A stretch of DNA of 28,311 nt from a bacterium (GTDB lineage Bacteria; Hydrogenedentota; Hydrogenedentia; Hydrogenedentiales; SLHB01), in NCBI GenBank assembly GCA_024231375.1, contig JAAEQP010001845.1:1-28311 (forward strand). Reading direction: 5' to 3'. Below are positions 8,747 through 17,364 of the stretch, piece after piece. Under the pieces are notes generated by a model. It did not search any database. It had not been told where the DNA came from and saw only the letters and a program-made list of their open reading frames with translations. A program made the translations under genes and the position numbers. Numbering within the stretch: position 1 is the stretch's first letter; each line of letters starts with the position of its first letter.

Positions 8747-8776
8747 ATTATAGCCGATTGCACACAATTCGCACAA
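8747..8776 (-). promoter_or_regulatory. Sigma-70-type promoter of the 915-aa gene and GT4
   Basis: On the minus strand -35 TTGTGC (8776-8771), an 18-bp spacer and a consensus -10 TATAAT (8752-8747). Transcription would start near 8740, giving a leader of about 28 bases that contains the AGGAGG of the 915-aa gene. Confidence 0.7.
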
Positions 8777-8857
8777 CTCTCATTCCGCAACCTGCTGGTA
8801 CGAAGGAGATTACGTACGAGTGAAGAATGGGGCCGATCGGGTCGTGAAGGCTCGGGT

Positions 8858-9130
8858 CTACTGTGCTTCCTGCTCGGAGGCCGTGGCGGGCACCGCGTCG
8901 CCGGACTCGGAATCGCTGGTCTGTGCGTCCCCGCCCTCGGGAGAGGCGGCGGCTTCGGAGCCAACGCCATTCTCCTCGTCTTGGGGCGCCTCCTGCTCCT
9001 CAATGGATTCGAGGAGGTCGCGCACATTTCGCTCAGCGCCCGAGAGCCGGTCAAGGGCGCGGTCGAACTCGTCGTCGATACCGGTGAGGGATTCGTCGCG
9101 GTGGATTTCTATGGTCTCTTTCTTCGGCAT
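8858..9130 (-). CDS. 90-aa acidic protein, function unknown
   Basis: Residues 1-50 are charged and helical (MPKKETIEIHRDESL, then DDEFDRALDRLSGAERNVRDLL) and could form a short coiled coil. Residues 51-90 are an acidic Ser/Ala/Glu-rich tail, probably disordered. No family is recognised. The gene lies 69 bp after the HDOD gene on the same strand and may be its last cotranscribed partner. The ribosome site is weak (GGATTGGA just before ATG). Support comes from position, codon pattern and a coherent amphipathic N-terminus, not from homology. Confidence 0.55.
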   Translation of the reverse strand: MPKKETIEIHRDESLTGIDDEFDRALDRLSGAERNVRDLLESIEEQEAPQDEENGVGSEAAASPEGGDAQTSDSESGDAVPATASEQEAQ

Positions 9131-9199
9131 ATGTCCAATCCGTGCTTGCGGTGCGGACCTGCGTGGCCCGCGCCCTGGTCTTCCGTGTCTACATTCGTG

Positions 9200-10078
9200 C
9201 TACATCGGGGGCATGGGCGACGAGGCGATTTCCTCCGCAAACTCGGCGAAGAGGGCGGTTCGTTCGGTAGACGACACGGGGTCGGGCGCCGTATCGAGCA
9301 GCGACCAGGCCTCGTCCTCCTGTTCATGCGGTAGCGGCGTTCCCTCCTCAAGATTCTGCCAGTCAACGTGGGCGGCCAAGTTGGCGACACGAACCCCGGC
9401 CGCGAGTATGGGGTCTTTGGCATCGACGAGCGAGGACTCCGGGATCGGGTGATGGAGCCACAGGGCATCGGTCAGGGGTTTCGGGAAGTCCCACAGCTCG
9501 GCGACCGCGGCGGCAGCGTCGGCGTGCGTGAATCCGAAGGCTTCCTTCTCGATCCGGCAAAGTGCCTCGGGCTCCCCTTCGGTGACCTTGAGAAGCTTGA
9601 TGTAGCCGTCCTTGATCTTGCGGACCAGGAGCAACTTGCCGATGTCGTGGAGGACGCCTGAGACGAAAGCCTCGCCGTGCGAGTTGAGGCTGAGCCTCGT
9701 GAACAGTTTCTTGGCGAGGGCACCGGTGACGAGGCAGTGTCCGTATACGTCACGGGCCATGGTGGGATTGATGGACTGGTCTTGCACGGCATCGAACACC
9801 GACACGCCGAGAACGATGTTGCGGACCTCGGTGATCCCGAGCACAACGAGCGCAAGTTTCAACGTGCCCACGTGCTGTTTAAGCCCGTAGTAGGCCGAGT
9901 TGCTAATGCGCAGTATCTTGGCCGTGAGTGCCGGATCGCGTTCGACGACGTCGCCTACGGTGTTGAGGTCGGACGAAGGGTCCTGGGTAACCCGTAGCAC
10001 TTCGGCGACAATCTCGGGAACGGCCGGTAGTTCTCCCGCCCGTTCAACGACTCGCTTCAGGTTTTGCGAACTCTGCAT
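9200..10078 (-). CDS. HDOD domain protein (putative signalling)
   Basis: This 292-aa protein is almost entirely one HDOD domain. The N-terminal part matches the family (ELPAVPEIVAEVLRVTQDPSSDLNTVGDVVERDPALTAKILRISNSAYYG in segments over 16-64), and the core keeps GVLHDIGKLLL (141-151). HDOD proteins are HD-related regulators, often without catalysis, linked to cyclic-di-nucleotide signalling, motility or stress. H144-D145 are present, and H114 is in YGHC. A full HD-phosphohydrolase metal set is not evident, so a regulatory role is more likely. No partner kinase or GGDEF domain is fused. A TATAAG hexamer at 10101-10096 (minus) could be its own -10, but no -35 is seen. The stop is 69 bp before the acidic 90-aa gene. 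Confidence 0.93.
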   Translation of the reverse strand: MQSSQNLKRVVERAGELPAVPEIVAEVLRVTQDPSSDLNTVGDVVERDPALTAKILRISNSAYYGLKQHVGTLKLALVVLGITEVRNIVLGVSVFDAVQDQSINPTMARDVYGHCLVTGALAKKLFTRLSLNSHGEAFVSGVLHDIGKLLLVRKIKDGYIKLLKVTEGEPEALCRIEKEAFGFTHADAAAAVAELWDFPKPLTDALWLHHPIPESSLVDAKDPILAAGVRVANLAAHVDWQNLEEGTPLPHEQEDEAWSLLDTAPDPVSSTERTALFAEFAEEIASSPMPPM

Positions 10079-10189
10079 GTAGCGATGATTCCATTCTTAT
10101 ACGTGGAGCACGGCTATGGCGATAACACTGGCGCCAGACCGGGCAGAGTGCGCTCCCCTACGCTCTGCAGATCTGGCTCCGGTTCGTAC

Positions 10190-11017
10190 TCAGCGGGTAA
10201 GCAGCAACGGACACGGCGCGTGATTCATGGCGTACGCCGTGGTGCTGCCAACCACCAACTCGCGGACTTTCGTGTGCCCGTAGGCCCCCATAATAAGCAA
10301 ATCGGCCTCGCACTCTCCAGCATAGTCAACGATTACTTCGCTCGGATCGCCGTCCCGAAGTACGTAGTCCACCTTGAGACCATGCGGTTCGAGATAGGAT
10401 CGCGCTTCGTCGGAAATGGACGAGGCCCGGTCGCCGTGAACGACGAGGACGTGAAGCGGCGCCTTCCAGTCAGCACAAACGCCCGCGGCAACCTGCAAGG
10501 CGCGCTTGGCGTAGTTGGACCCGTCGTAGGCCACCATGAAGCGGTCACGGCCGGGGGTGTCGGTGGCGGTCACGAGCACGGGCCGTTCGGCGCGTCGCAC
10601 AACGGCCTGGGTGGTGGTGCCGACGAGCCCTTCGAGCCATTCGGTGTGCTCGCCGCCCCGTCCCATCACGACAAGGTCGGTCAGTTCGCTCTTCTCGATG
10701 ATAGACCGGGCGACCAACCCCGTGGCCTGCTCCGAATCGCATGCCACGCCAGCCTCTTCGCAGGCTGTCTCGAAGTACTCCAGGGCGGCCGCGCCCCGTT
10801 CTTCGAGGATCATGGCGATATTGCCTTGATAGTTGGCGTAGGGGGCGGTCCCGAGGGAAGCGGACACATCGCGCAAAAAGGGCCCCTCCAGTAGCTTCAC
10901 GTCGACCACGTGGAGGCCGTGCAGCCGGGCGCCGTAGTGCTTGGCGACGCCGACGGCGTACCGTACGCCCACTGCCGCCGCTTCGCTACCGTCGGTCGGT
11001 ACGAGGATGTGCTTCAT
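10190..11017 (-). CDS. Tandem universal stress protein (two UspA domains)
   Basis: This 275-aa protein has two UspA domains, about 1-150 and 158-275. Each begins with a beta-strand and DGS loop (ILVPTDGSEAAAVG and FMVAYDGSNYAKRA). The second domain keeps the exact ATP-binding pattern G-2x-G-9x-G-S in GAYGHTKVRELVVGS. The first has GRGGEHTEWLEGLVGT, one residue out of register, so it may bind nucleotide poorly. The start at 11017 gives the usual MKHILVPTDGS; an upstream extension to 11137 would overlap the end of hisB and has non-family sequence. It lies 61 bp after hisB and may be cotranscribed with it. It is cytoplasmic, and the physiological signal is unknown. Confidence 0.93.
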   Translation of the reverse strand: MKHILVPTDGSEAAAVGVRYAVGVAKHYGARLHGLHVVDVKLLEGPFLRDVSASLGTAPYANYQGNIAMILEERGAAALEYFETACEEAGVACDSEQATGLVARSIIEKSELTDLVVMGRGGEHTEWLEGLVGTTTQAVVRRAERPVLVTATDTPGRDRFMVAYDGSNYAKRALQVAAGVCADWKAPLHVLVVHGDRASSISDEARSYLEPHGLKVDYVLRDGDPSEVIVDYAGECEADLLIMGAYGHTKVRELVVGSTTAYAMNHAPCPLLLTR

Positions 11018-11078
11018 TTGTCCGAGTGTTCCCGTTGGTTGTCGAAGGCGCTGGGCCAGGACCTTCCGTTGCCGTTCT

Positions 11079-11669
11079 TCATCCTTCAAGCATTCCCTTC
11101 GTAGAAGGAACATCCTGGACGCGGGAATCCATGGCACAGGCTCTGTCGAGTGCGCGGGCGAAGGCTTTGAACAGTCCCTCGATGCAGTGGTGCAGATTGG
11201 CGCCGTACCGCAGATTGACGTGCAGTGTGCTGCGGCTGTTGACGGAAAAGGCGCGGAAGAACTCCTCCACGAGCTCGGCGTCGAAGTCGCCCACTTTTCT
11301 GCCGGGCAGGTCGGCGTTGAATGCCAGGAATGGCCGGCCGCTCAGGTCGATGGCCACTTCGGCCAGGGTCTCGTCCATCGGCACAACGGCGTGACCGAAC
11401 CGTACGATGCCTTTCCGGTCGCCCAGGGCTTCCAGGAACACCTTGCCCAGGCAGATGCCGACATCCTCGACGGTGTGGTGTGCGTCGATTTCGAGGTCGC
11501 CCTTGGCCTGGACCGTCACATCGAAGAAGCCGTGGCGCGCGAGGTGGGTCAGCATATGATCGAAGAAACCGACGCCCGTCTCGACTTGGGCCGTTCCGGC
11601 GCCGTCGAGCTCGACAACGACATCGATGGCGGTCTCGGCTGTCGTGCGTTCGATTTTCGCTTGGCGCAT
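11079..11669 (-). CDS. hisB: Imidazoleglycerol-phosphate dehydratase
   Basis: A 196-aa single-domain HisB, catalysing dehydration of imidazole-glycerol phosphate to imidazole-acetol phosphate in histidine synthesis. Family signatures are all present: [18 protein letters not shown] near residues 30-47, [12 protein letters not shown] with the metal-binding HH and E, and the second half-repeat [16 protein letters not shown]. No histidinol-phosphatase domain is fused, as in most bacteria outside enterics. The start [10 protein letters not shown] at 11669 is chosen because AAGGAG lies about ten bases upstream; ATG 11699 is possible but has no ribosome site. No other his gene is in the window, so hisB is separated from its pathway and sits between a phosphoesterase and a stress protein. 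Confidence 0.97.
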   Translation of the reverse strand: MRQAKIERTTAETAIDVVVELDGAGTAQVETGVGFFDHMLTHLARHGFFDVTVQAKGDLEIDAHHTVEDVGICLGKVFLEALGDRKGIVRFGHAVVPMDETLAEVAIDLSGRPFLAFNADLPGRKVGDFDAELVEEFFRAFSVNSRSTLHVNLRYGANLHHCIEGLFKAFARALDRACAMDSRVQDVPSTKGMLEG

Positions 11670-11728
11670 GTCTGGAGGTCTCCTTACTTGACAGTTCATC
11701 GGCGCACCGGGCGCGGCTTCGTACGGGC

Positions 11729-12454
11729 TTAACGGCCGAGGAATAGACGCTCGGCGAGGAAATGGGGCAATCCCTCCTCGAGTATGCGGTCGGCGGCCTC
11801 TTGCACGGCGTACTCGACACGCACGAGTTCATAGACCTTCTCGACCGAATCGTACAAACCGAAAGCGGCCCGCGGATCCCCGTCGCGGGGTTGACCGACG
11901 GAGCCGGGGTTGACGAAGAACACTTTGCCGTCCCCCATGGCGAACGTGGACTCCTCGTCGACGGTGTACATGCCGTCCGAGGAGAAGATGCCGGGGCTGT
12001 GGGTGTGGCCGAAAAAGCAGAGCGTGTGGTTCAGGTCCGCCACATGGGGCAGATGGGGCAACACGTCTTCCCACGTGAATAGATAGCAGTCCCGGTCGGT
12101 GGGAGACCCATGGGCGGCGAGAAAATGGTCGAATTCGACGTTCACCGGGAGGTTCTGGAGCCATTCGAGGCTTTCGTCAGAGAGGTGTTCACGCGTCCAG
12201 AGGGCCGCCCTGAGGGCGATGGGGTTGAAGCCCCAAGGCTCCTCGATCCCGCAAGCGACGGCGTCGTGGTTGCCGCAGACGGTGGGAATGGTGCGCTCGC
12301 GAATGATGCGGACACACTCGTCGGGATCGGCGTTGTATCCGACAACGTCCCCCAAACAGACGATCTGATCGACACCGTTCTCGTCAATCTTGGCGAGGAC
12401 GGCTGTCAGTGCCTGCAGATTGGCGTGTACGTCGGAGATCAACGCATACTTCAC
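11729..12454 (-). CDS. Metallophosphoesterase (calcineurin-like, YfcE-type)
   Basis: A cytoplasmic 241-aa phosphoesterase with the full dimetal motif series: DVH (8-10), GDVVG (about 35-39), GNHD (about 61-64), AAHGSP, and GHTHSP. This is the small single-domain class that cleaves phosphodiesters or phosphomonoesters; the substrate is not predictable. GTG 12454 is preferred because GAGGTG lies eight bases upstream and the protein then begins [13 protein letters not shown] as in the family. An in-frame GTG at 12463 would place GAGGT directly against the start. It is first in the minus-strand run, 59 bp before hisB, with a good promoter at 12646-12674. Confidence 0.94.
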   Translation of the reverse strand: MKYALISDVHANLQALTAVLAKIDENGVDQIVCLGDVVGYNADPDECVRIIRERTIPTVCGNHDAVACGIEEPWGFNPIALRAALWTREHLSDESLEWLQNLPVNVEFDHFLAAHGSPTDRDCYLFTWEDVLPHLPHVADLNHTLCFFGHTHSPGIFSSDGMYTVDEESTFAMGDGKVFFVNPGSVGQPRDGDPRAAFGLYDSVEKVYELVRVEYAVQEAADRILEEGLPHFLAERLFLGR

Positions 12455-12645
12455 GATTCGCACACCTCAGATTCGAACCCATCCTGGCAGCGAAGCGGGG
12501 CATCGCTCGTAGCCGAACCACCGTCGGCGTCCCCCTTGCCAGACCCCGGCCAGCCGGTAAAACATACTGCGACTGGGAGGTAGGCGGAACGATACCCCTA
12601 CCAGGCCGAAGATTGCAAGTCCCTGCTGCCAAACCAACTGCATCT

Positions 12646-12674
12646 ATTGTGCATCTTCGTGCCGAGTGGGTCAA
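12646..12674 (-). promoter_or_regulatory. Promoter of the phosphoesterase-hisB-usp run
   Basis: On the minus strand -35 TTGACC (12674-12669), a 17-bp spacer and -10 CACAAT (12651-12646). The start would be near 12639, giving a leader of about 185 bases before GTG 12454. Confidence 0.5.
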
Positions 12675-12747
12675 GCGGTCATGTCGGTGGCGGGGCGGGG
12701 GCCGGTGCCAGAACGAGGACCACACGACAGCGAGGAGATCGGAACGC

Positions 12748-12778
12748 TTGCACGGCCTGAACGGGTTTCTGGTAGTAT
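12748..12778 (+). promoter_or_regulatory. Promoter of the plus-strand GT/DUF2723 pair
   Basis: TTGCAC (12748-12753), a 19-bp spacer, and TAGTAT (12773-12778) with an extended TG one base before the hexamer. The start would be near 12785, about 44 bases before ATG 12829. The spacer is long, so the extended -10 probably matters. Confidence 0.4.
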
Positions 12779-12828
12779 GAAACCGTGGAACCGCGGTTCG
12801 CCTCGAACCTCCCTGTAAGTGGGGTGTA

Positions 12829-13446
12829 ATGCATCGAATTCTTGTGTTGTGTGAGCGGGACTGGCTGAATCCCTCGGCCAGGAGCGAAGGTCACTACGTC
12901 TACGAGGTCTTCAGACGCATCGCGGCGGCGGGGCACTACGTGGCGGTGTTGAGCGCGGAACCGTCGATCATGGCCTTCTTGAGGCCCAAGGGGGCAGCCA
13001 CACGGGAAGTGGACGGGATTCATCTGGCGCGGTTGGGATACGGACCGCTGTACCGCAAGATGGTGGGGGCCTTCTTCGCACGTGCGGCCCGCGGAGGCGG
13101 ATTGCTTGACCGATTCGACGTGGTGGTGGACTGCATCACGCGGCGTCCGTTCCCTGTGGCGGACCACGTGGCGATTCCGGTGTTGCCTATCGTGTTCGGG
13201 CTGGACAAGCGGTTCCGGTCGGACGGCGATCCGCCCGGTCCCGTGGTCGCGTCCTCCCAGAAGGCCTACGACGCTCTCGAACGCGCGGGGCTTCCCGCGC
13301 ACTTCATCGTGCGGGCCCCGTTCGGTTCCGATTCGGCCGGGTCCCCGTCGGGAGGCGGGAGGGCGGAAGCCACTTCGTGGGATGACGCGGCGATCACGAT
13401 CTTGGCAACGGCAGACAGCACTGCCGAGATAGGGGAAGGGCAGTAA
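12829..13446 (+). CDS. Stand-alone GT-B N-terminal domain protein
   Basis: This 205-aa protein resembles only the N-terminal half of GT4 glycosyltransferases: strand MHRILVLCERDW, helix SEGHYVYEVFRRIAAAGHYVAVLSAEPS, then FDVVVDCITRRPFPVADHV (about 95-113) and a segment like the start of the second half (GPVVASSQKAYDALERAG). There is no C-terminal donor-binding domain and no EX7E motif. It ends in about 35 residues of Gly/Ser/Ala-rich sequence. It is therefore a natural half-protein, or a truncated gene that kept its frame. Four bases separate its stop from the DUF2723 gene, so the two are probably cotranslated; it could serve as an acceptor-binding partner of that membrane enzyme. Catalysis alone is unlikely. 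Confidence 0.75.
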   Translation: MHRILVLCERDWLNPSARSEGHYVYEVFRRIAAAGHYVAVLSAEPSIMAFLRPKGAATREVDGIHLARLGYGPLYRKMVGAFFARAARGGGLLDRFDVVVDCITRRPFPVADHVAIPVLPIVFGLDKRFRSDGDPPGPVVASSQKAYDALERAGLPAHFIVRAPFGSDSAGSPSGGGRAEATSWDDAAITILATADSTAEIGEGQ

Positions 13447-13450
13447 ATCG

Positions 13451-15808
13451 ATGCGGCCCACGGAAGGGAACGCGGACACGGAGCGGACGCGGGAGCGCGA
13501 GATCGGGCACGTGGCCCGGTATGCGGCCGCGACGGCTGGGCTCGTGGCGCTGGTGTGGTTCCTGTCCCGCCTGAGTCACGGGATCGGCAGCGGCCCTTGG
13601 CAAGCCCTATCCCTTGTCGAGAATCCCCCGTTCAAGGGACCTCTGCTCTCGTCAGCGATGGGACGTTTGGTCTGCTCCGTATGGCCTGCCAAGGCGTTGC
13701 TGTCACTGAACCTGCTGGCTGCGGTGACGGGCGCGGTGGCGTGCGCTGTAGTTGGGCACATCGTGGCCAGGGTGTCCGAACGCCATCTGGCGCGGTCCAC
13801 GGCGCTGATGTCCGGCATTCTGGCAGGTGTGCTTCTGGCCTTCACGCCGGCGGTAACGTACGCAAGCACGGGGGCCCATCCCGCGATGCTGACGGTTGCG
13901 TTGGCGCTTGGGGGCGTGGCCGCTCTGGTGTCGGCGAGCGAGGGGAATCGGCCGGGGATGTGGTACGCGCTGTCGGGCATACTGACCGGTCTCGCCGCGG
14001 CCAACCATCCCTCGTTCGTGTTGCTGGCGGTCATCCTCATGGCGACGTCGGTCTTGATGACGCCCGAGCGAAACCCCGCGACCGGCATGGCGCTGGTGGC
14101 GACGGGCTTCATCGCGGGCGCCGTCCTTCCTTTGGTGTTTGCTGTAGGATCGGGCGAATCAGTAAGACAGTTTCTGGGACATGCCTTGCCCTCTTCCGGC
14201 GCCGTTTGGGGCGACGCCGTGCAGGAACGGTTCTACGGCGACCGTCTGGGATCGCAGTTCTGGCTCGTCGCGAAGGCCCTGGTCGTGTTCTCGCCCATTG
14301 TGCTGCTTCGCCGGGAGCTGCGGCCTGTAGGGACGGTTTTCGCGGCCGTGTTGGTGTGTTTCGGTCCGCTTCTTCCAGTATTGACGCGCGAGCTTCCGTG
14401 GGGCACCGGGCTTCCGGAGCCAGCCGCACCGTTGGTGTTCGGGATGGCCGCGTGCGTGGCAGCGTCGGTTTGTGGACTGGCCGTGACGCTGGAGGCCGCG
14501 CAACAGGCCGTGGGCCTGCGGGCTCAAGTTGTCGTTGTGGGTCTGCTGGCGATTGGCGGGGCCGCCATGGCGGGCCAGATTGGACTGTGCCCGAACCGGC
14601 AGCATGGCCTCGCAGCAGCGCTTCCGGAGACGGTCTTGAGCGAATGCCCAGAGAACGCGGTGCTCGTGTCCGGCGACCGGACCCTCACGTCGATGCTTCT
14701 TGTGGCCCAGCATGGCTCGCTCCCAGCCGCAAGACTGCGGCCGGACGTGGTGGTGGTCCCCGTGGAAGCCGTGCGGTCGCCCCGCGTGGGCATAGGGGCG
14801 CGGCTGCTCGCGGAAAGGGGTGTGCGGCTTAACCCAGGCTTCCCGTCGGACGAGGCCGTTCGCCGGTGGGAGCGGGAGCAACCGGTTGCCCTGTCCAAAG
14901 CGCTGGAAGAGCGGGATGAGGAACGTGCCTGGCACGACCTGGCAGTGTGGGAGTTCATTCGGACCAATGCGTCGTCGAGAGACTCAGCGCGGGCGCTGTG
15001 TTTCGCGGGGGTGGATTCGCCGTGGCTGGCGGCGCGCGGCCACTCCACGGGCGGGGTGACATCCTACCCAAGGAGAGATGCCGCGGAACCCGCCCAGTCC
15101 TTCCATGAACTTGCGCAGACGGCGGCGGACGCGAATTGCGCGGTGCTGGACCCCGATCTGGCGGCGTGTCTGGCGCGAATGCTGGTCGTTGAGTCGGCGC
15201 GGGCACGCTTGCAGGCGGAACCGGAGAACGCCGGACACTTGGGGGAACTGGCCGCTCGATTGGCGCCAGGCGGTCCCCTGCCCTTGGCGGCCGTGATGCG
15301 GGCCGCGGCGCGGTCCGGCGACCGGGAAGGGGTGACGCAATTGACCGAGGCCTATGCGTTGGCGGCGGCGCGGACCTCGGGCTTCACGCCCGAGGCGGCG
15401 GAATCGCTGGCTCAGGCGGCCGCACGAGACTTGCAGCGCCACGCGCTGGCGGAAGAGTTTGCCCTGCGGCTTGTGGGCGACCATGTGGGAGAAGAGGACG
15501 AGTCGAGCCGGTCACGCGCGGCGATTGCGGCACGATTGTGGGTATTGGACGAACTGACGGTATTGGCTGAGGGCTATGGGTACGTGGTGGCCGGCGGTGA
15601 CGACAGCAACGACGTGCGGTACGAGTGGGCCGCTGCGCTGGTGCAACTGGGAGATCTGCGCGGGGCCCGTGAGGCCCTGAAGCCGATGGTCGAGAGGGCG
15701 CCGGAGGAGATGGCTGCGCGGCTGAAGGAGGATGGGCGATTCGCGTTGCTGCTTCTCACGGCGGACGGGGGCGGAACGGGGAAGGGGGAATCGATGGCGC
15801 GGTTGTGA
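13451..15808 (+). CDS. DUF2723-type polytopic membrane protein (GT-C-like) with helical C-terminus
   Basis: A 785-aa protein. Roughly 11 hydrophobic segments lie between residues 25 and 380, including a GLAAANHPSFVLLAVILM stretch like the luminal-facing histidine segment of DUF2723. After the last segment comes PENAVLVSGDRTLTSMLL and then LRPDVVVVPVEAV, matching the post-membrane signature of DUF2723/GT117 proteins, which are proposed polyprenyl-sugar-dependent glycosyltransferases. Residues about 480-785 are helical, TPR-like and extracytoplasmic by inference. It is a divergent member: the N-terminal catalytic acidic residues seen in GT-C enzymes are not obvious, so activity is unproven. ATG 13451 is four bases after the half-GT gene. 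Probably protein or envelope glycosylation. Confidence 0.72.
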   Translation: MRPTEGNADTERTREREIGHVARYAAATAGLVALVWFLSRLSHGIGSGPWQALSLVENPPFKGPLLSSAMGRLVCSVWPAKALLSLNLLAAVTGAVACAVVGHIVARVSERHLARSTALMSGILAGVLLAFTPAVTYASTGAHPAMLTVALALGGVAALVSASEGNRPGMWYALSGILTGLAAANHPSFVLLAVILMATSVLMTPERNPATGMALVATGFIAGAVLPLVFAVGSGESVRQFLGHALPSSGAVWGDAVQERFYGDRLGSQFWLVAKALVVFSPIVLLRRELRPVGTVFAAVLVCFGPLLPVLTRELPWGTGLPEPAAPLVFGMAACVAASVCGLAVTLEAAQQAVGLRAQVVVVGLLAIGGAAMAGQIGLCPNRQHGLAAALPETVLSECPENAVLVSGDRTLTSMLLVAQHGSLPAARLRPDVVVVPVEAVRSPRVGIGARLLAERGVRLNPGFPSDEAVRRWEREQPVALSKALEERDEERAWHDLAVWEFIRTNASSRDSARALCFAGVDSPWLAARGHSTGGVTSYPRRDAAEPAQSFHELAQTAADANCAVLDPDLAACLARMLVVESARARLQAEPENAGHLGELAARLAPGGPLPLAAVMRAAARSGDREGVTQLTEAYALAAARTSGFTPEAAESLAQAAARDLQRHALAEEFALRLVGDHVGEEDESSRSRAAIAARLWVLDELTVLAEGYGYVVAGGDDSNDVRYEWAAALVQLGDLRGAREALKPMVERAPEEMAARLKEDGRFALLLLTADGGGTGKGESMARL

Positions 15809-15872
15809 TCGCGGGGCGGGTTGCACTAGGATTCGGGGTGGGCCTGAAGTGCGTTCGCGAAGGGAGAGATCC

Positions 15873-17282
15873 ATGATGCGTAGCATGCTGACACTCGGGT
15901 TGGGGATTTCGGTGGCAATGACGGGGTTCGCGGCAACGGTGGAGATCGCGGCGGACCGCATGTCGGTGGTGGATGGCCAACGCACGTTTGTGCTCGGCCT
16001 ATACGAGACGGGCCTGACCGACCCGGCGTACCAGCAGGTGGCGGACGCGGGGTTCAACCTGGTCCGATCGCCGGACGACACGGCGGTCCTCGACAAGCTT
16101 GAAGCGCTGGGACTGTTCGCGTGGCTCAACACGGGCTACGACATCGACCTCAGCGGCAACCGTGAGGCGCGGATAGCATCGCTGGAGAGCAAGGCCGCAC
16201 GGTTCGCGAATCATCCCGCGTTGATGGTGTGGGAAGTGCCGGACGAGGCGCTCTGGAACGTGTGGTACGGCGCGGAGCAGTGGCGCCGCCGCGAAGGCGC
16301 CATGCTGTCGGAGAAGATCAACGCGCTGGAGGACACGGCCAAGGCCGGGCGCCTGCGCGAGATGATGGCGCTATCCCGAAAGCACAGGGATCGCGGGGAA
16401 TACGCGCAATGGGAGGATACGGTGGCGGCGGTGTGGAAGGAGTTGGGCGAGGCGCAGCCGAATCCGGAACTCCGGACTTCAACCGCGCCGGAACGTGGCC
16501 GCCGGATGGCGGACGGGATGGTGGAAGGCTACGGCGTCCTGCAGAAGCTGGACCCGGCGCATCCGGTATGGATGAATCACGCCCCGCGCAACCAGCAGGC
16601 CCAACTGGCCATGTTCAACCGCGCCGCGGACATCGTGGGATGCGACATCTACCCGGTTCCCGAGTACCACACGGGCCATTCGGATGTGGGTGAGCGTTCG
16701 TTGGCGGCAACGGGCGAGTACACGGATCTCATGCAGAACGCCGCGCCGGGCAAACCGGTGTGGATGGTCTTGCAGGGATTCTCGTGGGCGGATCTCGACA
16801 AGGAGGCCGACGACGAGAAGCGAGAGAAGAACCCGCGCCCCTCGTTTGAGGCGTCGCGGTTCATGGCGTACGACACGATCGTGCGCGGCGCGCGCGGCAT
16901 CCTGTATTGGGGCACGGCCTACATCGAGAAGGACTCGCAGCTTTGGGAAGACCTGATGCGGCTGGTCCGGGAGTTGGCGGACTTGCAGCCGGTGCTGTCG
17001 GCCCCCGACGCCCCGCTGGATCTTCAGGTTGAGCTGGCGGAGACGTGGGGTTCGGTTGACAAGGGCGTGCGAATCCTTCCGAAGAACGTGGACGGCGCCA
17101 CGTGGCTGTTGGTTGTCAACGAATGGTCGAGCGCCATGACGTATACGGTCAGCGGGCTTGAGGGCCTCGACGGTACGCGGTACGTGGATGGGACGGCCGA
17201 CCGCGAGGCGACGGTGCGCGACGGCCGGATGACGCTCGGGATACGGAAGCAGGGAGTGCAGGTACTGCGCCCCGTTCCGTAG
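15873..17282 (+). CDS. Secreted glycoside-hydrolase-like protein (TIM barrel)
   Basis: A 469-aa protein with a signal peptide (MMRSMLTLGLGISVAMTGFAA, in two pieces, cleavage near 21). The barrel-like body starts with YETGLTDPAYQQVADAGFNLVRSP (44-67), has VWEVPDEALWN (119-129), GCDIYPVPEYH, WMVLQGFSW and FMAYDTIVRGARGILYWGTAYI; the last block resembles the late barrel strand of GH42/GH5-type enzymes. About 80 C-terminal residues form a beta-sandwich-like tail. E121 or E125 are candidate acid/base residues, but I cannot assign a second catalytic acid, so it may be a non-hydrolytic relative. The start at 15873 is supported by AGGGAGAG four bases upstream; a longer open frame back to 15732 overlaps the preceding gene. 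Substrate unknown. Confidence 0.75.
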   Translation: MMRSMLTLGLGISVAMTGFAATVEIAADRMSVVDGQRTFVLGLYETGLTDPAYQQVADAGFNLVRSPDDTAVLDKLEALGLFAWLNTGYDIDLSGNREARIASLESKAARFANHPALMVWEVPDEALWNVWYGAEQWRRREGAMLSEKINALEDTAKAGRLREMMALSRKHRDRGEYAQWEDTVAAVWKELGEAQPNPELRTSTAPERGRRMADGMVEGYGVLQKLDPAHPVWMNHAPRNQQAQLAMFNRAADIVGCDIYPVPEYHTGHSDVGERSLAATGEYTDLMQNAAPGKPVWMVLQGFSWADLDKEADDEKREKNPRPSFEASRFMAYDTIVRGARGILYWGTAYIEKDSQLWEDLMRLVRELADLQPVLSAPDAPLDLQVELAETWGSVDKGVRILPKNVDGATWLLVVNEWSSAMTYTVSGLEGLDGTRYVDGTADREATVRDGRMTLGIRKQGVQVLRPVP

Positions 17283-17364
17283 GGAACCGTGAGGCGGGTG
17301 TGGCACATTGCGCGGATAGTCGGGTGAGCGCGTAGGCATTCGGATCGCAAAGGGGGCAAGTGCG

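Larger units (their letters stand above)
12464..12828. other. Divergent intergenic region
   Basis: About 365 bp between divergent genes. It holds one candidate promoter in each direction (12646-12674 minus, 12748-12778 plus) and about 175 bases of leader for the minus-strand operon. No gene, tRNA or recognisable riboswitch was found in it. Confidence 0.7.

Noticed and set aside
8713..9054. N-terminal extension of the 915-aa protein
   Set aside because: It would cross the TATAAT promoter and the 90-aa gene, and its translation is Pro/Arg/Ser low complexity. ATG 8712 has a perfect AGGAGG.
10143..10170. GCAGAG/CTCTGC hairpin after the universal stress gene as a terminator
   Set aside because: The arms pair with a bulge, but no T-run follows on the minus strand, so intrinsic termination is not supported.
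12470..12480. GGGTTCGAATC on the minus strand, resembling a tRNA T-loop
   Set aside because: The flanking bases do not pair into a T stem, and no acceptor, D or anticodon arm can be built around it.
12614..12632. TTGGCAGCAGGGACTTGCA on the minus strand, resembling a sigma-54 promoter
   Set aside because: GG and GC are 12 bases apart instead of 10, and no enhancer palindrome is near.
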